From assembly GCA_900537185.1 (NCBI GenBank), contig LS999826.1, positions 62,001 to 126,000 of the forward strand: a stretch of 64,000 bases of DNA, in the 5' to 3' direction. Of this stretch, positions 8,801 to 20,488 are shown one piece after another (within the stretch, counting starts at the first letter, position 1; each line of letters opens with the position of its first letter). The position numbers and the translations under genes were made by a program. This stretch comes from Cytophagales bacterium Alg240-R148. GTDB lineage: Bacteria; Bacteroidota; Bacteroidia; Cytophagales; Cyclobacteriaceae. Under the pieces are notes generated by a model. It saw nothing but the letters and a program-made list of their open reading frames with translations, was not told where the DNA came from and made no database searches.

Positions 8801-9762
8801 TTAAAGAAAATCTATTCCCTGAGAAAAACGTTTATAGAGACGAAAGTACCTACAACGTGCCTCAAGAAGTGAATTTAATTTCTGATGTAGAATTGGATAA
8901 CTGGACTGACGACGAGCATGTAAATGGAAATGTTGTCAAACTAGTCAAAACTTATTTCAACAAAAGAAATGATTTAGGCGGTGAGTTCAAGAGAAAGAGA
9001 TTTACTCTGGAAGTAGGAGATGAATTACCTGCAGGCATCGTGAAGTTGGCAAAGGTTTACATTGCTAAAAAACGAAAGCTAAAGGTTGGAGATAAAATGG
9101 CTGGTCGTCACGGTAATAAAGGTGTTGTTGCCAACATTGTAAGAAGAGAAGACATGCCGTTTATGGCAGATGGAACGCCGGTTGATATCGTGTTGAATCC
9201 ATTGGGTGTACCTTCAAGGATGAACTTAGGGCAGATTTATGAAACTGTTTTAGGTTGGGCCGGAAAAGAATTGGATAGAAAATACGCTACACCAATTTTT
9301 GATGGTGCTTCCATGGAAGAAGTAGCTGCTGAATTGGCCGAAGCTGAATTGCCAGAATATGGTAGATCCTTTTTATACGATGGTAGAACCGGTGAGCGGT
9401 TTGATCAACCAGTTACAGTGGGTATTGCTTATATGCTTAAGCTTGGTCACTTAGTGGATGATAAAATGCACGCTAGATCTATCGGGCCATACTCTTTAAT
9501 TACCCAGCAACCATTGGGTGGTAAAGCGCAGTTTGGTGGTCAGAGATTTGGAGAGATGGAAGTGTGGGCATTGGAAGCATTTGGTGCGGCCAATATTCTT
9601 CAAGAAATTCTTACAATTAAATCGGATGACGTTATTGGAAGAGCCAAGGCATACGAAGCAATTGTTAAAGGAGAGAATATGAACAAGCCGAACATTCCGG
9701 AATCCTTTAATGTATTGGTACACGAGCTAAGAGGATTGGCTCTTGAAATTACACTTGATTAA
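5887..9762 (+). CDS. rpoB: RNA polymerase beta subunit
   Basis: A 1291-residue RpoB, the catalytic partner of beta'. It covers the whole family, including the rifampicin pocket ([20 protein letters not shown] around residues 468-490, with D, H and S at their wild-type positions) and the late motif [14 protein letters not shown]. The C-terminal clamp region has [20 protein letters not shown]. The start is a TTG at 5887 (reads [12 protein letters not shown] when initiated). No nearby ATG or GTG is in frame upstream, and the N-terminus matches the expected SYKP/R start. It follows a partial terminator and is 34 bp before rpoC. Confidence 0.98.
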   Translation: MASYKPTIRKKFASLKTVIDYPDFLDVQLQSFQEFLQLDTPAEKRKQEGLFKVFNENFPISDSRENFVLEFIDYTIDPPKYNVDECIDRGLTYSVPLKAKLKLTCNDEENEDFEPIEQEVFLGNIPYMTKKGSFIINGAERVIVSQLHRSPGVFFAQSKHTNGTTLYSARIIPFKGSWIEFATDVNSVMYAYIDRKKKFPVTTLLRSIGYGSDKDILDLFGLSEEVEASSKALNKCVGRKLAARVLKTWTEDFVDEDTGEVVSIDRNEILLERDHIIEEEDIETIVDSGSKSIILHRDDVSLTDYNIIFNTLAKDNSNSEKEAVEQIYRQLRNTEAPDEATAREIIHNLFFSDKRYDLGEVGRYRINKKLGTEDVDLDQRVLTKDDIIKIVKYLIGLINAKAVVDDIDHLSNRRVRTVGEQLYSQFGVGLARMARTIKERMNVRDNEDFKPVDLINARTLSSVINSFFGTNQLSQFMDQTNPLAEITHKRRMSALGPGGLSRERAGFEVRDVHYTHYGRLCTIETPEGPNIGLISSLCVHAKVNNMGFIETPYRTVKEGKVDMTSHVTYLTAEEEDDHYIAQANAPIKDSGQFKNDKVKSRFEGDFPVIEPKQLSYMDVAPNQIVSVAASMIPFLEHDDANRALMGSNMQRQAVPLLRAEAPIVGTGMEKRVAMDSRTLVAAEDDGVVEFVDANKIVVRYFLNDEEKLVAFDDDIKTYDLIKFRRTNQDTCINLVPIVIKGDKVEKGQPLCEGYGTNNGELALGRNLRVAYMPWQGYNFEDAIVISEKVVREDIYTSIHIDEYELEVRDTKRGEEELTSEIPNVSEEAVKNLDENGIIRVGADVREGDILIGKITPKGETDPTPEEKLLRAIFGDKAGDVKDASLKARPSIRGVVIDTKLFSRPKKDKELRAKARREVEVLKTNYGKDLVALRDNMIDRLSRLLDGAVSQGVRHKFGDELLSKGVKFSTSNIKENLFPEKNVYRDESTYNVPQEVNLISDVELDNWTDDEHVNGNVVKLVKTYFNKRNDLGGEFKRKRFTLEVGDELPAGIVKLAKVYIAKKRKLKVGDKMAGRHGNKGVVANIVRREDMPFMADGTPVDIVLNPLGVPSRMNLGQIYETVLGWAGKELDRKYATPIFDGASMEEVAAELAEAELPEYGRSFLYDGRTGERFDQPVTVGIAYMLKLGHLVDDKMHARSIGPYSLITQQPLGGKAQFGGQRFGEMEVWALEAFGAANILQEILTIKSDDVIGRAKAYEAIVKGENMNKPNIPESFNVLVHELRGLALEITLD

Positions 9763-9796
9763 TTAGACTTCAGTTCACTATTTAGATATAATTAAT

Positions 9797-12700
9797 ATGT
9801 CATTTAGAAAAAATAAAAAAATCAACAATGATTTCTCAAAGGTAACGATTAGCCTTGCTTCTCCAGAGTCGATTCTGGAGAGCTCTCATGGTGAAGTTAC
9901 ACAGCCAGAAACTATCAACTACAGAACATATAAGCCGGAAATGGACGGGTTGTTTTGTGAAAGAATTTTTGGACCTGTGAAGGATTGGGAATGTCATTGT
10001 GGAAAATATAAAAGAATCCGGTACAAAGGAATTATTTGTGACCGTTGTGGAGTTGAAGTGACAGAGAAAAAAGTGCGTAGAGAAAGAATGGGACACATCG
10101 AGTTGGTGGTTCCTGTAGCGCACATCTGGTATTTTAAATCATTGCCAAATAAAATTGGTTATTTGTTAGGGCTTCCTACAAAGAAGTTGGATCAAATAAT
10201 CTATTATGAAAGATATGTGGTCATCCAGGCCGGTGTAAAGGAGGAAGACGGAATTCAAAGAATGGATTTCCTTACGGAAGATGAGTACTTGGATATCATG
10301 GACAAACTTCCTAGGGAGAATCAATTGCTAGACAACGATGATCCACAGAAGTTTATCGCAAAAATGGGTGCTGAAGCCTTAGAATTATTGTTGGGTCGAT
10401 TGGAGTTGGATACGCTTTCTTATGAACTAAGACACCAAGCGGCGACGGATACTTCTCAGCAGAGAAAAGCGGAGGCATTGAAGAGATTGAAAGTTGTTGA
10501 GGCTTTCCGTGAAGCAAAAACAAGAATTGAGAATCGCCCGGAGTGGATGATCATCAGAATGGTTCCTGTAATACCACCAGAATTAAGGCCTTTGGTGCCG
10601 TTGGATGGTGGACGATTTGCTACATCGGATCTTAACGATTTATACAGAAGAGTGATCATTAGAAACAATCGTTTGAAGCGATTGATAGACATCAAAGCAC
10701 CGGAAGTGATTTTGAGAAATGAAAAAAGGATGTTGCAGGAAGCTGTAGATTCTTTATTTGATAACTCGCGTAAGGTGAATGCAGTGAAATCGGATGGCAA
10801 CAGAGCCTTGAAATCTTTAAGTGATATGCTTAAAGGTAAGCAAGGACGCTTCCGTCAGAACTTGTTAGGTAAGCGTGTGGATTATTCTGGTCGTTCAGTA
10901 ATTGTAGTAGGACCTGAATTGAAGTTGCACGAATGTGGTCTTCCAAAGGATATGGCAGCAGAGTTATACAAGCCTTTTATAATTAGAAAACTAATTGAAA
11001 GGGGAATTGTAAAAACTGTGAAGTCTGCAAAGAAAATTGTAGACCGTAAAGATCCAGTGGTTTGGGATATTTTGGAAAATGTATTGAAAGGGCACCCAGT
11101 TTTATTGAACAGAGCGCCTACTTTGCACAGGTTGGGTATACAATCGTTCCAGCCAAAATTAATTGAAGGCAAAGCCATTCAGTTGCACCCATTGGTATGT
11201 ACTGCATTTAATGCGGATTTTGATGGAGATCAGATGGCGGTACACGTGCCATTAGGTCAAGAAGCGATTTTAGAGGCATCTGTTTTGATGTTGTCTTCTC
11301 ACAATATATTAAACCCTGCCAACGGAGCACCAATTACGGTACCATCGCAGGATATGGTTTTGGGTCTTTACTATTTAACAAAAGGTAGAAGAGGAACCAA
11401 AGAAGAACCAGTGTTGGGTGAAAACATGACTTTCTACAATGCAGAGGAAGTAGTGATTGCACTGAATGAAAAACGACTTTCAAAAAATGCTTTTGTAAAA
11501 GTTAGAACAGTCATAAGAACAGAAGAAGGGGAGTTGAAGGGCGCAGTGATCGAAACTGTTGCTGGTAGAGTGTTGTTCAATGAATTTGTTCCTGAAGAAG
11601 TGGGATATGTAAATGAATTGCTTTCTAAAAAGAAATTGCAGGTCATTATATCCGATGTATTTAAGATATCTGGAATGTCACGAACAGCTAGATTCTTGGA
11701 TGATATCAAGCGTTTAGGGTTTATGACTGCCTTTGAAGGTGGCTTGTCCATGGGGCTGAACGATGTAATGGTTCCAGTGGAAAAGGAAATCCTTACTGCA
11801 CAGGCTAAAAAAGAAGTGGATGCCGTCTGGAATAACTATATGATGGGGCTGATCACTGACAATGAACGATACAATCAAGTAATTGATATTTGGACAAGGA
11901 TCAACTCGCAGCTGACCAATACGCTAATGCAGCAGTTGGAGGATGACAACCAAGGATTCAATGCTATTTATATGATGATGCACTCAGGTGCAAGGGGATC
12001 TAGAGAGCAAATTAGACAGTTGGGTGGTATGAGGGGGCTAATGGCCAAACCTCAGAAAAACTTGGCTGGTTCTGTAGGTGCGATCATTGAAAACCCAATC
12101 CTATCCAACTTTAAAGAAGGATTGGATGTATTGGAGTACTTTATATCTACTCACGGTGCACGTAAAGGTTTGGCTGATACAGCATTGAAAACGGCGGATG
12201 CAGGTTACTTAACAAGACGTTTAGTAGATGTAGCGCAGGATTTGGTAGTGAATGAAGATGATTGTGGAACTTTAAGAGGATTGGTAGTTACCGCTCTTAA
12301 AGACAACGAGGATATTGTTGAGCCATTGTCTGAGAGAATATTAGGTAGGGTTTCTGTACACGACGTTTACGACCCTATTACAGAAGAGTTGGTGCTGAAG
12401 GCAGGAGATGAAATTACAGAAGAAATCGTAAAAGGCATAGATGAGTCTGCGATTGAAGAAGTAGAAATCAGATCCATGCTTACATGTGAAACCAAAATAG
12501 GAGGTTGTGCGAAATGTTACGGAAGGAACCTATCAACCGGTAAAATGGTCCAAATAGGAGAGTCTGTAGGAGTTATTGCAGCACAATCGATTGGTGAACC
12601 AGGAACACAGCTTACGTTAAGAACTTTCCACGTAGGGGGTACTGCATCGAATATTGCAGTGGATGCCTCTATTAGAGCAAAATTTGATGGTGTTGTTGAA

Positions 12701-14101
12701 TTTGAAGAGTTGAGATTTATTTCTTCTACAGATGATGAAGACAACAAAGTAGATATTGTGATGGGAAGAACGGGCGAACTTAAAATAGTCGACCCTAAGA
12801 CAAAGAAAGTATTAATTTCCAACCACGTTCCTTATGGCGCATTCTTAAAAATAAAAGATGGTGCTAAAGTTAAAAAAGGAGATGAATTGTGTAATTGGGA
12901 TCCATACAACGCTGTGATTTTGTCAGAATTTGATGGTAAAATTACTTTTGATGCCATCATCGAAGGAGTTACTTACAGAGAAGAATCTGATGAACAAACA
13001 GGACACAGAGAAAAAGTAATTACAGAGACAAGAGACAAGACTAAAAACCCTGCTGTAGTTGTTAATTTTGGTGGTGAAGATGAAAATAAAGGGTATAACG
13101 TACCAGTAGGAGCCCATTTAAATGTGGACATTGGAGATTCAATCAAACCCGGAAAAGTTTTGGCGAAAATACCAAGGTCAGCGGGTAAATCAAGAGATAT
13201 TACGGGTGGTCTTCCAAGAGTGACAGAATTATTTGAAGCTAGAAACCCATCGAATCCAGCTGTTGTTAGTGAAATTGACGGTGTGGTAACTTACGGAGGA
13301 ATAAAAAGAGGTAATAGAGAGATCATTATCGAATCTAAAGATGGGATCAAGAAAAAGTACTTAGTGCCGCTTTCTAAGCATATATTGGTTCAAGACAATG
13401 ACTTTGTTAAGGCAGGTCAGCGTTTGTCTGATGGTGCAATTACTCCAGCGGATATCCTTTCGATTAAGGGACCAACAGCAGTACAAGAGTACTTAGTGAA
13501 TGAAATTCAGGAGGTATACAGACTTCAAGGTGTGAAAATTAATGATAAGCACATTGAAGGAATTGTAAGCCAAATGATGCAGAAAGTTCAAATCTTGGAT
13601 CCAGGTGATACCAACTTCCTAACCAATGAGATTGTTGATAAATTCTTCTTTAGAGAGCACAACGACCTAATCTTGGATAAGAATGTGGTAATAGACGCAG
13701 GAGATTCGAACAATTTGAAGCCAGGTCAGATCATTACTTCTAGAGAGTTGAGAGATGAAAACTCTAAATTGAAGCGCAACGACCAAACTTTGGTGAAGGT
13801 AAGGAATGCAGAAGCTGCAGTTTCGAAACCTACGCTACAAGGAATTACACAGGCTTCATTGAAAACGGAAAGTTTCCTTTCAGCTGCATCGTTCCAGGAA
13901 ACAACCAAAGTATTAAGCGAAGCTTCTATAAGAGGTAAGGCGGATCATTTGGTTGGATTAAAAGAAAACGTAATTGTTGGGCACTTAATTCCGGCAGGAA
14001 CTGGACAGAGAAGGTTTGAGAACTTAGTAGTTGGTTCCAATGAGGACTATGAAAAGTTTGTAGATGTTGACCCTGTGGCGGACGTCAAAGAAAAAGTATA
14101 G
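9797..14101 (+). CDS. rpoC: RNA polymerase beta' subunit
   Basis: A 1434-residue RpoC, the catalytic subunit of RNA polymerase. An N-terminal zinc-binding segment has cysteines in [20 protein letters not shown]. The active-site motif [12 protein letters not shown], whose three Asp residues hold Mg2+, is near residue 472. A second zinc-site cysteine cluster ([16 protein letters not shown]) and the [20 protein letters not shown] trigger-loop region follow. The start ([16 protein letters not shown]) is the Bacteroidota form. The next gene starts 3 bp after the stop. Confidence 0.99.
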   Translation: MSFRKNKKINNDFSKVTISLASPESILESSHGEVTQPETINYRTYKPEMDGLFCERIFGPVKDWECHCGKYKRIRYKGIICDRCGVEVTEKKVRRERMGHIELVVPVAHIWYFKSLPNKIGYLLGLPTKKLDQIIYYERYVVIQAGVKEEDGIQRMDFLTEDEYLDIMDKLPRENQLLDNDDPQKFIAKMGAEALELLLGRLELDTLSYELRHQAATDTSQQRKAEALKRLKVVEAFREAKTRIENRPEWMIIRMVPVIPPELRPLVPLDGGRFATSDLNDLYRRVIIRNNRLKRLIDIKAPEVILRNEKRMLQEAVDSLFDNSRKVNAVKSDGNRALKSLSDMLKGKQGRFRQNLLGKRVDYSGRSVIVVGPELKLHECGLPKDMAAELYKPFIIRKLIERGIVKTVKSAKKIVDRKDPVVWDILENVLKGHPVLLNRAPTLHRLGIQSFQPKLIEGKAIQLHPLVCTAFNADFDGDQMAVHVPLGQEAILEASVLMLSSHNILNPANGAPITVPSQDMVLGLYYLTKGRRGTKEEPVLGENMTFYNAEEVVIALNEKRLSKNAFVKVRTVIRTEEGELKGAVIETVAGRVLFNEFVPEEVGYVNELLSKKKLQVIISDVFKISGMSRTARFLDDIKRLGFMTAFEGGLSMGLNDVMVPVEKEILTAQAKKEVDAVWNNYMMGLITDNERYNQVIDIWTRINSQLTNTLMQQLEDDNQGFNAIYMMMHSGARGSREQIRQLGGMRGLMAKPQKNLAGSVGAIIENPILSNFKEGLDVLEYFISTHGARKGLADTALKTADAGYLTRRLVDVAQDLVVNEDDCGTLRGLVVTALKDNEDIVEPLSERILGRVSVHDVYDPITEELVLKAGDEITEEIVKGIDESAIEEVEIRSMLTCETKIGGCAKCYGRNLSTGKMVQIGESVGVIAAQSIGEPGTQLTLRTFHVGGTASNIAVDASIRAKFDGVVEFEELRFISSTDDEDNKVDIVMGRTGELKIVDPKTKKVLISNHVPYGAFLKIKDGAKVKKGDELCNWDPYNAVILSEFDGKITFDAIIEGVTYREESDEQTGHREKVITETRDKTKNPAVVVNFGGEDENKGYNVPVGAHLNVDIGDSIKPGKVLAKIPRSAGKSRDITGGLPRVTELFEARNPSNPAVVSEIDGVVTYGGIKRGNREIIIESKDGIKKKYLVPLSKHILVQDNDFVKAGQRLSDGAITPADILSIKGPTAVQEYLVNEIQEVYRLQGVKINDKHIEGIVSQMMQKVQILDPGDTNFLTNEIVDKFFFREHNDLILDKNVVIDAGDSNNLKPGQIITSRELRDENSKLKRNDQTLVKVRNAEAAVSKPTLQGITQASLKTESFLSAASFQETTKVLSEASIRGKADHLVGLKENVIVGHLIPAGTGQRRFENLVVGSNEDYEKFVDVDPVADVKEKV

Positions 14102-14104
14102 ACC

Positions 14105-14425
14105 ATGTCGGATCAGGATCAAAATAAGGAAAATCAAATCAATGTAGAATTGTCTGAAGAAGTGGCGGAAGGTGTTTATGCCAACTTGGCTATGATTGCC
14201 CACTCCAACAGTGAATTTGTAGTTGATTTTATTCGAATGATGCCTGGAGTTCCTAAAGCAAAAGTGAAGTCTAGGATAATTTTGACACCGGAACATGCAA
14301 AGAGATTGTTGCATGCACTGAGTGATAATGTAAAAAAATATGAGGACAGTTTTGGTCCTATAAAGAAAAGTGATGAAGCTCCTAAGTTCCCAATTAATTT
14401 TGGCGGAACGATGGGAGAAGCATAA
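14105..14425 (+). CDS. DUF3467 protein encoded after rpoC
   Basis: A 106-residue protein of the DUF3467 family. I recognise the conserved AEGVYANLAMIAHSNSEF and FIRMMPGVPKAKVKSRIILT stretches and a histidine-containing helix (HAKRLLHALSDNV). It is acidic, has no membrane segment or signal peptide, and its function is not known. It starts 3 bp after rpoC and is closed by a terminator. It is therefore almost certainly translated from the rpoBC mRNA, which suggests, without proving it, a role near transcription. The placement after rpoC is common in Bacteroidota. Confidence 0.88.
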   Translation: MSDQDQNKENQINVELSEEVAEGVYANLAMIAHSNSEFVVDFIRMMPGVPKAKVKSRIILTPEHAKRLLHALSDNVKKYEDSFGPIKKSDEAPKFPINFGGTMGEA

Positions 14426-14430
14426 GAAAA

Positions 14431-14471
14431 AAGCATACCCCAGCTCTTGCTCTTTTGGGGTGTGCTTTTTT
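14431..14471 (+). terminator. Terminator of the rpoBC operon
   Basis: AAGCATACCCCA (14431-14442) pairs with TGGGGTGTGCTT (14456-14467), 12 bp with one G·U, followed by a run of T. It is a textbook intrinsic terminator. Confidence 0.9.
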
Positions 14472-14507
14472 TATTTATTTAGAAATATCAGAATTATTTA
14501 AATATAT

Positions 14508-14538
14508 TTTGTTTCAAAGATCTGTTTGCATACCTTTG
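14508..14538 (+). promoter_or_regulatory. Promoter of the rpsL-rpsG-fusA-rpsJ unit
   Basis: TTTG at 14508-14511, 19-nt spacer, TACCTTTG at 14531-14538, followed by CAAACC. This is an exact consensus match. The 5' leader to rpsL would be about 50 nt. Confidence 0.82.
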
Positions 14539-14594
14539 CAAACCGAAATTGGAGCAAGCTATATCTATATAGTTAATTTAAAACACAAGATTAG

Positions 14595-14969
14595 ATGCCT
14601 ACTATACAGCAGTTAGTAAGAAAAGGTAGAAAGAAGTTGACTTCGAAATCAAAGTCACCTGCCTTGGACTCATGTCCACAAAAGAGAGGTGTATGTACCA
14701 GGGTGTACACGACTACACCAAAGAAACCAAATTCAGCAATGAGAAAAGTTGCTAGGGTAAGGTTGACAAACGGAAAAGAAGTTAACGCTTATATCCCGGG
14801 TGAGGGACATAACCTACAGGAGCACTCAATTGTATTGATTAGAGGCGGTAGAGTTAAGGATCTTCCAGGTGTAAGGTACCACATTGTAAGAGGAGCGTTA
14901 GATACCGCAGGTGTTAACGGACGTCTACAAAGAAGATCAAAATATGGCGCAAAACGCCCGAAAAAATAA
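14595..14969 (+). CDS. rpsL: 30S ribosomal protein S12 (uS12)
   Basis: A 124-residue uS12 at the decoding centre. The start [15 protein letters not shown] and the two loops that touch the decoding site ([18 protein letters not shown] and [12 protein letters not shown]) are intact, with wild-type lysines at the usual streptomycin-resistance positions. It is first in the str cluster, directly after a strong promoter. Confidence 0.99.
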   Translation: MPTIQQLVRKGRKKLTSKSKSPALDSCPQKRGVCTRVYTTTPKKPNSAMRKVARVRLTNGKEVNAYIPGEGHNLQEHSIVLIRGGRVKDLPGVRYHIVRGALDTAGVNGRLQRRSKYGAKRPKK

Positions 14970-14985
14970 TTAACATAATAAAAAG

Positions 14986-15453
14986 ATGAGAAAAGCTAAA
15001 CCAAAGAAGAGATACGTTCTTCCTGACCCTAAGTTTAAAGATACTATGGTCACCAGGTTTGTGAATTATTTAATGGTTGATGGTAAGAAAAATGTTGCTT
15101 ACAGTATTTTCTATGGTGCATTGGACATTGTAGAAGAGAAGACCGGAGAAAATGGTTTGGAAACGTGGAAAAAAGCTTTGAATAATGTAATGCCAGCGGT
15201 GGAAGTTAAAAGCCGCAGAGTAGGAGGCGCTACATTCCAGGTCCCATTAGAAGTGAGACCTGAAAGAAAATTCACCTTGGGTATCAAGTGGATGATTTCT
15301 TATGCTAGACAAAGAGGAGATAAGACGATGAGACAGCGTCTAGCAAATGAAATAATGTCTGCTTACAAAGGAGAAGGTGGAGCAATTAAGAAAAAAGATG
15401 ATACGCATAGAATGGCAGAATCCAATAAGGCTTTCTCTCATTTTAGATTCTAA
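14986..15453 (+). CDS. rpsG: 30S ribosomal protein S7 (uS7)
   Basis: A 155-residue uS7 that starts assembly of the 30S head. Clear features are the [18 protein letters not shown] segment, [21 protein letters not shown] and the C-terminal [13 protein letters not shown]. It is 16 bp after rpsL and 11 bp before fusA. Confidence 0.99.
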   Translation: MRKAKPKKRYVLPDPKFKDTMVTRFVNYLMVDGKKNVAYSIFYGALDIVEEKTGENGLETWKKALNNVMPAVEVKSRRVGGATFQVPLEVRPERKFTLGIKWMISYARQRGDKTMRQRLANEIMSAYKGEGGAIKKKDDTHRMAESNKAFSHFRF

Positions 15454-15464
15454 TTTATAGGAAA

Positions 15465-17588
15465 ATGGCAAAGAAAGATTTAAAATATCTTAGAAATATC
15501 GGTATCATGGCCCACATTGATGCTGGTAAAACTACTACAACCGAGCGTATCTTATATTACACTGGGCTTAGTCACAAAATTGGTGAAGTACATGATGGCG
15601 CCGCTACCATGGACTGGATGGAGCAGGAACAAGAAAGAGGTATTACCATTACTTCGGCTGCTACCACTACATTTTGGAATTACCCTACACTTCAAGGCAA
15701 ACCCTTGGATAGTACGGAAGAATATAAAGTAAACATTATTGATACTCCTGGACACGTTGACTTTACTGTTGAAGTGGAACGTTCTTTAAGAGTGTTGGAT
15801 GGTGCAGTTGCTTTATTCTGTGCTGTGTCTGGTGTTGAACCGCAATCTGAAACAGTTTGGAGACAAGCTGATAAATATAAAGTACCAAGAATTTGTTTTG
15901 TTAACAAAATGGATAGAGCTGGTGCAGATTTCTTTAAAGCAGTACACGAGATTAAAGACAAATTAGGTGCTAATCCAGTACCTCTTCAAATTCCTATTGG
16001 AGCTGAAGACTCTTTCAGAGGAGTAGTTGATTTAATTACCAATGAGGCCATCATATGGAATGAGGAGGACAGGGGTTCTACTTATGAAGTAATTGATATA
16101 CCGGAAGATTTGGTAGAGACTGTAGAAGAGTGGAGACAAAAATTAGTGGAGTCTGTTGCAGAATACGACGAAGCACTTTTGGAGAAATTCTTCGAAGATC
16201 CTGAATCTATTACTAAAGAGGAAATGATGAATGCCATTCGCGAAGCAGTGATTGACATGTCCTTCTCTCCAGTATTGTTGGGGTCGGCGTTTAAAAACAA
16301 AGGAGTACAAGCATTGTTGGATGCAGTTTGTTCTTACTTGCCATCACCGGTAGATTGTCCTCCAATTGTTGGGGAGAACCCAGTAACGGAACAAGAAGAA
16401 ACAAGAAAGCCTGAAGTTTCTGAACCTTTTTCAGCATTGGCATTTAAAATTGCTACGGATCCATTTGTAGGTAGACTGTGTTTCTTTAGAACATATTCAG
16501 GTGCATTGGATGCAGGTTCCTATGTGAAAAACATGCGAACAGGTAAGAAGGAAAGAATTTCTAGATTGCTTCAAATGCATTCGAATAAGCAAAATCCAAT
16601 TGACAGAGTAGAAGCAGGAGATATTTGTGCTGGTATTGGATTTAAAGATATCAAAACGGGTGATACTTTGGTGGCAGAAGGAAAAGACATTGTTTTAGAA
16701 TCTATGTCGTTCCCTGAGCCAGTTATTGGATATGCTATTGAGCCAAAAACTAAGGCCGATGTTGATAAAATGGGTATGGCAATTGCCAAGTTGGTGGAAG
16801 AAGATCCAACTTTGGTCGTTGAAACCAACCATGAGACAGGCCAGACGGTAATGAAAGGAATGGGTGAATTGCACCTTGAAATTATCATCGACCGTATGAG
16901 AAGAGAGTTTAAGGTTGAAATCAACCAAGGTGCTCCTCAGGTAGCTTATAAAGAAGCAATTACTAAGTCTATAGAACACAAAGAGGTTTATAAAAAGCAG
17001 TCAGGTGGTAAAGGTAAGTTTGCCGATATCGTATTTGAATTAGCACCTCGTACAGATGGAAAACAAGGGTTGGAATTCGATAATAAAATTGTTGGTGGTG
17101 TAATTCCAAGAGAATTTATCCCTGCAATTGAAAAAGGATTTACCCAAGCAATGAACAACGGCCCTCTTGCAGGTTATCCATTGGATAGCATGTATGTGCG
17201 TTTGTACCATGGTTCTTTCCATGATGTGGATTCAGATTCACTGTCTTTTGAATTGGCAGCGCGTTTGGGTTTCAAAGCAGCGGCCAAACAAGCAGGACCT
17301 CAATTGTTAGAGCCTGTTATGGCTGTGGAAGTTGTGTCTCCTGATGAGTATACTGGTTCTGTAACTGGTGACCTCAACAAAAGAAGGGGTATCATGAAAG
17401 GTATGGATACAAAAGCCGGTGCGCAAGTAATTAAGGCGGATGTACCATTGTCAGAGTTGTTTGGATATGTTACTGATTTGAGAACAATATCTTCAGGTAG
17501 AGCTTCTGCTTCGTTGACTTTCTCTCATTACGATGCAGTTCCTAAGAACATCGCAGAAAAAGTAATTAAAGAAGTTAAAGGAGAATAA
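15465..17588 (+). CDS. fusA: Elongation factor G
   Basis: A 707-residue EF-G, the GTPase that drives translocation and, with RRF, ribosome recycling. The G domain has [17 protein letters not shown], the RGITITSAA switch, DTPGHVDF and [10 protein letters not shown]. Domains II-V follow with the usual [14 protein letters not shown] and [14 protein letters not shown] segments. Length and start are normal. It is the third gene of the str cluster, with rpsJ 23 bp downstream. Confidence 0.99.
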   Translation: MAKKDLKYLRNIGIMAHIDAGKTTTTERILYYTGLSHKIGEVHDGAATMDWMEQEQERGITITSAATTTFWNYPTLQGKPLDSTEEYKVNIIDTPGHVDFTVEVERSLRVLDGAVALFCAVSGVEPQSETVWRQADKYKVPRICFVNKMDRAGADFFKAVHEIKDKLGANPVPLQIPIGAEDSFRGVVDLITNEAIIWNEEDRGSTYEVIDIPEDLVETVEEWRQKLVESVAEYDEALLEKFFEDPESITKEEMMNAIREAVIDMSFSPVLLGSAFKNKGVQALLDAVCSYLPSPVDCPPIVGENPVTEQEETRKPEVSEPFSALAFKIATDPFVGRLCFFRTYSGALDAGSYVKNMRTGKKERISRLLQMHSNKQNPIDRVEAGDICAGIGFKDIKTGDTLVAEGKDIVLESMSFPEPVIGYAIEPKTKADVDKMGMAIAKLVEEDPTLVVETNHETGQTVMKGMGELHLEIIIDRMRREFKVEINQGAPQVAYKEAITKSIEHKEVYKKQSGGKGKFADIVFELAPRTDGKQGLEFDNKIVGGVIPREFIPAIEKGFTQAMNNGPLAGYPLDSMYVRLYHGSFHDVDSDSLSFELAARLGFKAAAKQAGPQLLEPVMAVEVVSPDEYTGSVTGDLNKRRGIMKGMDTKAGAQVIKADVPLSELFGYVTDLRTISSGRASASLTFSHYDAVPKNIAEKVIKEVKGE

Positions 17589-17611
17589 TCTGGTAGATAA
17601 TATTTATAGCC

Positions 17612-17917
17612 ATGACACAAAAAATAAGAATAAAATTAAAATCATACGATCATAACTTGGTGGATAAGTCATCAGAAAAGATCGTAAGAGCTGTAAAAAC
17701 TACAGGTGCTGTTGTAAGTGGTCCTATTCCATTGCCAACAGTGAAAGAAAAATTCACAGTATTGAGGTCTCCTCACGTGAATAAAAAGTCTAGAGAGCAA
17801 TTCCAACTTTGTACGTACAAGAGATTGGTTGATATCTATTCTAACAGCGCAAAAACCGTTGATGCCTTAATGAAGCTTGAATTGCCAAGTGGAGTTGATG
17901 TGGAAATCAAGGTATAA
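17612..17917 (+). CDS. rpsJ: 30S ribosomal protein S10 (uS10)
   Basis: A 101-residue uS10 (NusE), which also joins antitermination complexes through NusB and contacts NusG. The core [15 protein letters not shown], the [20 protein letters not shown] loop and the C-terminal VDVEIKV strand are all present. It is cut off from rplC by a terminator and a new promoter, so in this genome it is the last gene of the str unit rather than the first of the S10 unit. Confidence 0.98.
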   Translation: MTQKIRIKLKSYDHNLVDKSSEKIVRAVKTTGAVVSGPIPLPTVKEKFTVLRSPHVNKKSREQFQLCTYKRLVDIYSNSAKTVDALMKLELPSGVDVEIKV

Positions 17918-17937
17918 GCTGTTATTTTAAAACTTAG

Positions 17938-17975
17938 AAAGAACCAGACAAGTGATTGTTTGGTTCTTTTTTTTG
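17938..17975 (+). terminator. Terminator after rpsJ
   Basis: AAAGAACCAGACAA and TTGTTTGGTTCTTT pair with one mismatch, followed by a run of T to 17974. It is a strong intrinsic terminator in a place where many bacteria read straight from rpsJ to rplC. Confidence 0.88.
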
Positions 17976-18001
17976 CTTTGTATCTTTTGTTGATCCAAAG
18001 G

Positions 18002-18032
18002 TTTGTATTTGATATTTAATTTTATATCTTTG
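18002..18032 (+). promoter_or_regulatory. Promoter of the rplC (S10) unit
   Basis: TTTG at 18002-18005, 19-nt spacer, TATCTTTG at 18025-18032, followed by CAGTCC. An exact consensus match, about 60 bp upstream of rplC. Confidence 0.83.
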
Positions 18033-18035
18033 CAG

Positions 18036-18060
18036 TCCTTTTGCGGAATAATGCAAAGGA
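18036..18060 (+). other. Stem-loop at the 5' end of the rplC mRNA
   Basis: TCCTTTTGC (18036-18044) pairs with GCAAAGGA (18053-18060) with one bulged T and an 8-nt loop. It would form at or next to the predicted transcription start. It may stabilise the mRNA or be a site for ribosomal-protein feedback; the sequence cannot tell which. Confidence 0.5.
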
Positions 18061-18093
18061 TATATTTATATATATAGAAAAGAAAAAGAAACG

Positions 18094-18726
18094 ATGTCCG
18101 GAATAATTGGAAAAAAAATCGGAATGACTAGTGTCTACGGTGCCGATGGGCGCAATGTTGCATGCACATTGATAGAAGCTGGTCCTTGCGTTGTTACGCA
18201 AGTGAAGAATGAAGAAGGTGACGGCTATAAAGCCGTGCAGTTGGCTTATGATGAGCGTAAAGAAAAAAATACGCCTAAAGCCATGAAAGGTCATTTTGAA
18301 AGAGCAAGTACAACACCAAAGAAAAAGTTGGTAGAGTTCAGAAATTTCAGAGTTGAATTTGAAAATGAAGTGGGTCTAGGGGATGAAATCAAAGTTGCAG
18401 ATGTATTTGCAGAAGGTGATTTTCTTGACGCTATTGGCACTTCAAAAGGTAAAGGTTTTCAGGGAGTTGTAAAACGCCACAATTTTGCTGGTGTTGGACA
18501 AAGTACTCACGGTCAGCACAATAGAGAAAGAGCACCAGGTTCAATTGGTGGGGCGTCTTATCCAGCTAGAGTTTTCAAAGGAATGAGAATGGCAGGTAGA
18601 GATGGTGGTAACCGTGTAAAAGTTACGAATCTTGAGGTTATGAAGATTTATCCTGAGCACAATTTGATTTTAATAAGTGGTTCCATCCCTGGAGCTAAGA
18701 ATTCATACGTTATACTAGAGAAATAA
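18094..18726 (+). CDS. rplC: 50S ribosomal protein L3 (uL3)
   Basis: A 210-residue uL3, an early assembly protein near the peptidyl-transferase centre. It shows [16 protein letters not shown] at the start, [15 protein letters not shown], and the conserved [20 protein letters not shown] loop that reaches towards the active centre. It is the first gene behind the 18002 promoter, and rplD starts 1 bp after its stop. Confidence 0.98.
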   Translation: MSGIIGKKIGMTSVYGADGRNVACTLIEAGPCVVTQVKNEEGDGYKAVQLAYDERKEKNTPKAMKGHFERASTTPKKKLVEFRNFRVEFENEVGLGDEIKVADVFAEGDFLDAIGTSKGKGFQGVVKRHNFAGVGQSTHGQHNRERAPGSIGGASYPARVFKGMRMAGRDGGNRVKVTNLEVMKIYPEHNLILISGSIPGAKNSYVILEK

Positions 18727-18727
18727 G

Positions 18728-19360
18728 ATGGAATTATCCGTAGTTACATATAAGGGTGAAGATACTGGGAGAAAAGTTGCTCTTTCAGAATCTGTATTTG
18801 GGGTTGAACCCAACGATCATGCTATTTATCTTGATGTAAAGCAATTTTTAGCTAATAATAGACAAGGAACACACAAGTCTAAAGAAAGAGCTGAGATTAC
18901 AGGCTCTACAAGAAAGATAAAGAAACAAAAAGGTACTGGTACTGCTCGTGCAGGTAGCATTAAATCTCCTTTGTTCAAAGGTGGTGGACGTGTTTTCGGA
19001 CCAGAACCACGTGATTATAGCTTCAAATTGAATAAAAAGATGAAGCAAGTTGCTAGAAAATCAGCGCTATCTTATAAAGCAAAAGAAGCAAGTGTATCGG
19101 TTGTGGAAGCCTTCGATTTCGAAGCGCCAAAAACAAAAGATTACATGGGCTTTTTGAAAGCTTTAGAATTAGAAGGTAAAAAGACGTTGTTGGTTTTGGA
19201 TGCTGATAAAGTAAACTTAGTGAAGTCAAGCAATAACCTTAAAGGTACTAGCGTGACTACAGCTGACAGTCTTAATACTTACGAATTGTTACACGCTGAC
19301 AATGTAGTAATAGTAGAAGGCGCTTTGGAAAAAATTGAAAACACTTTGAATAATAAATAA
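18728..19360 (+). CDS. rplD: 50S ribosomal protein L4 (uL4)
   Basis: A 210-residue uL4 that lines the peptide exit tunnel. In E. coli it also represses the S10 operon. The loop segment [20 protein letters not shown] and [20 protein letters not shown] are the family hallmark. It lies between rplC and rplW with 1-bp gaps. Confidence 0.98.
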   Translation: MELSVVTYKGEDTGRKVALSESVFGVEPNDHAIYLDVKQFLANNRQGTHKSKERAEITGSTRKIKKQKGTGTARAGSIKSPLFKGGGRVFGPEPRDYSFKLNKKMKQVARKSALSYKAKEASVSVVEAFDFEAPKTKDYMGFLKALELEGKKTLLVLDADKVNLVKSSNNLKGTSVTTADSLNTYELLHADNVVIVEGALEKIENTLNNK

Positions 19361-19361
19361 A

Positions 19362-19649
19362 ATGAGTGTATTAGTTAAGCCTTTGGTTACAGAAAAAATT
19401 TCAGCTCTTAATGAAAAAGGACAATATGGTTTTGTTGTCAATAGAGCTGCAAATAAAGTGGAAATAAAAAAAGCTGTAGAAGCTATGTACGGTGTTTCGG
19501 TTGAAAACGTAAACACAATGAATTATCTAGGGAAACAAAAAACTAGGTATACAAAAGCCGGATTTGTTTCTGGTAGAAAACCTTCTTTCAAAAAAGCAAT
19601 TGTTACAGTTGCTGAAGGTGAAGTAATAGATTTTTACAGCGGTATTTAA
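19362..19649 (+). CDS. rplW: 50S ribosomal protein L23 (uL23)
   Basis: A 95-residue uL23 at the tunnel exit, the docking site for trigger factor and SRP. Recognisable segments are LVKPLVTEKIS at the start, YGFVVNRAANKVEIKKAVE and VENVNTMNYLGK. It starts 1 bp after rplD; rplB follows after 14 bp. Confidence 0.97.
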   Translation: MSVLVKPLVTEKISALNEKGQYGFVVNRAANKVEIKKAVEAMYGVSVENVNTMNYLGKQKTRYTKAGFVSGRKPSFKKAIVTVAEGEVIDFYSGI

Positions 19650-19663
19650 TATACAATTAGAAA

Positions 19664-20488
19664 ATGGGAATTAAAAAACTCAGACCAGTAACACCAGGAC
19701 AAAGATTTAGAGTAGCCCCTGCATTTACAGAGGTAACTGCTTCTAAACCTGAGAAGTCTTTGGTAGTTACCAAGAAGAAGTCGGGTGGTAGGAACAATAA
19801 AGGTCGTATGACCATGCGCTACATCGGAGGTGGTCACAAGCAGAAAGTGAGAGTTGTTGATTTTAAAAGAAACAAGTTTGACGTACCTGCCACTGTGAAA
19901 TCCGTTGAATATGATCCTACCCGATCGGCTAGAGTAGCGCTTTTGTATTATGCTGATGGAGCTAAATCTTATATTATAGCACCAGAGGGCATAGAAGTTG
20001 GACAAACTGTTGTTTCAGGTGAGAAAGTAGCACCTGAAGTGGGTAATACCATGCAGTTGGACAACATACCTTTGGGTACAATCATTCACAACATTGAGTT
20101 GAAGCCTGGTAAAGGTGGTGCAATGGCAAGAAGTGCTGGATCTTACGCACAGCTATTGGCCAAAGAAGGTAAATACGCCACACTTAAATTGCCATCTGGT
20201 GAAATGAGAATGGTGTTGGTGAATTGTTTGGCAACTATTGGAACTGTTTCTAATAGTGACCACATGAACATCAACCTTGGTAAAGCAGGTAGAAAAAGAT
20301 GGATGGGTAGAAGACCTCGAGTAAGAGGTGTTGCAATGAACCCAGTGGATCACCCAATGGGTGGTGGTGAAGGAAGGGCTTCCGGAGGTCACCCACGATC
20401 AAGAAACGGACTTTACGCTAAAGGTCAAAAGACTAGAGCAAGCAAAAAGTATTCAGATAAGTTAATCATTAGCAGGAGGAAAAAATAA
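19664..20488 (+). CDS. rplB: 50S ribosomal protein L2 (uL2)
   Basis: A 274-residue uL2, needed for subunit joining and the peptidyl-transferase centre. The [20 protein letters not shown] motif and the C-terminal [20 protein letters not shown], with its conserved histidine, are intact. The stop overlaps the rpsS start (TAATG). An AGGAGG lies within its last codons and is placed like a Shine-Dalgarno for rpsS, unusual in this phylum. Confidence 0.99.
   Translation: MGIKKLRPVTPGQRFRVAPAFTEVTASKPEKSLVVTKKKSGGRNNKGRMTMRYIGGGHKQKVRVVDFKRNKFDVPATVKSVEYDPTRSARVALLYYADGAKSYIIAPEGIEVGQTVVSGEKVAPEVGNTMQLDNIPLGTIIHNIELKPGKGGAMARSAGSYAQLLAKEGKYATLKLPSGEMRMVLVNCLATIGTVSNSDHMNINLGKAGRKRWMGRRPRVRGVAMNPVDHPMGGGEGRASGGHPRSRNGLYAKGQKTRASKKYSDKLIISRRKK

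Noticed and set aside
10456-10800. Several antisense open frames of 60-125 codons inside rpoB, rpoC, fusA and secY
   Set aside because: All are shadows of highly conserved genes; none has a family resemblance or a promoter.
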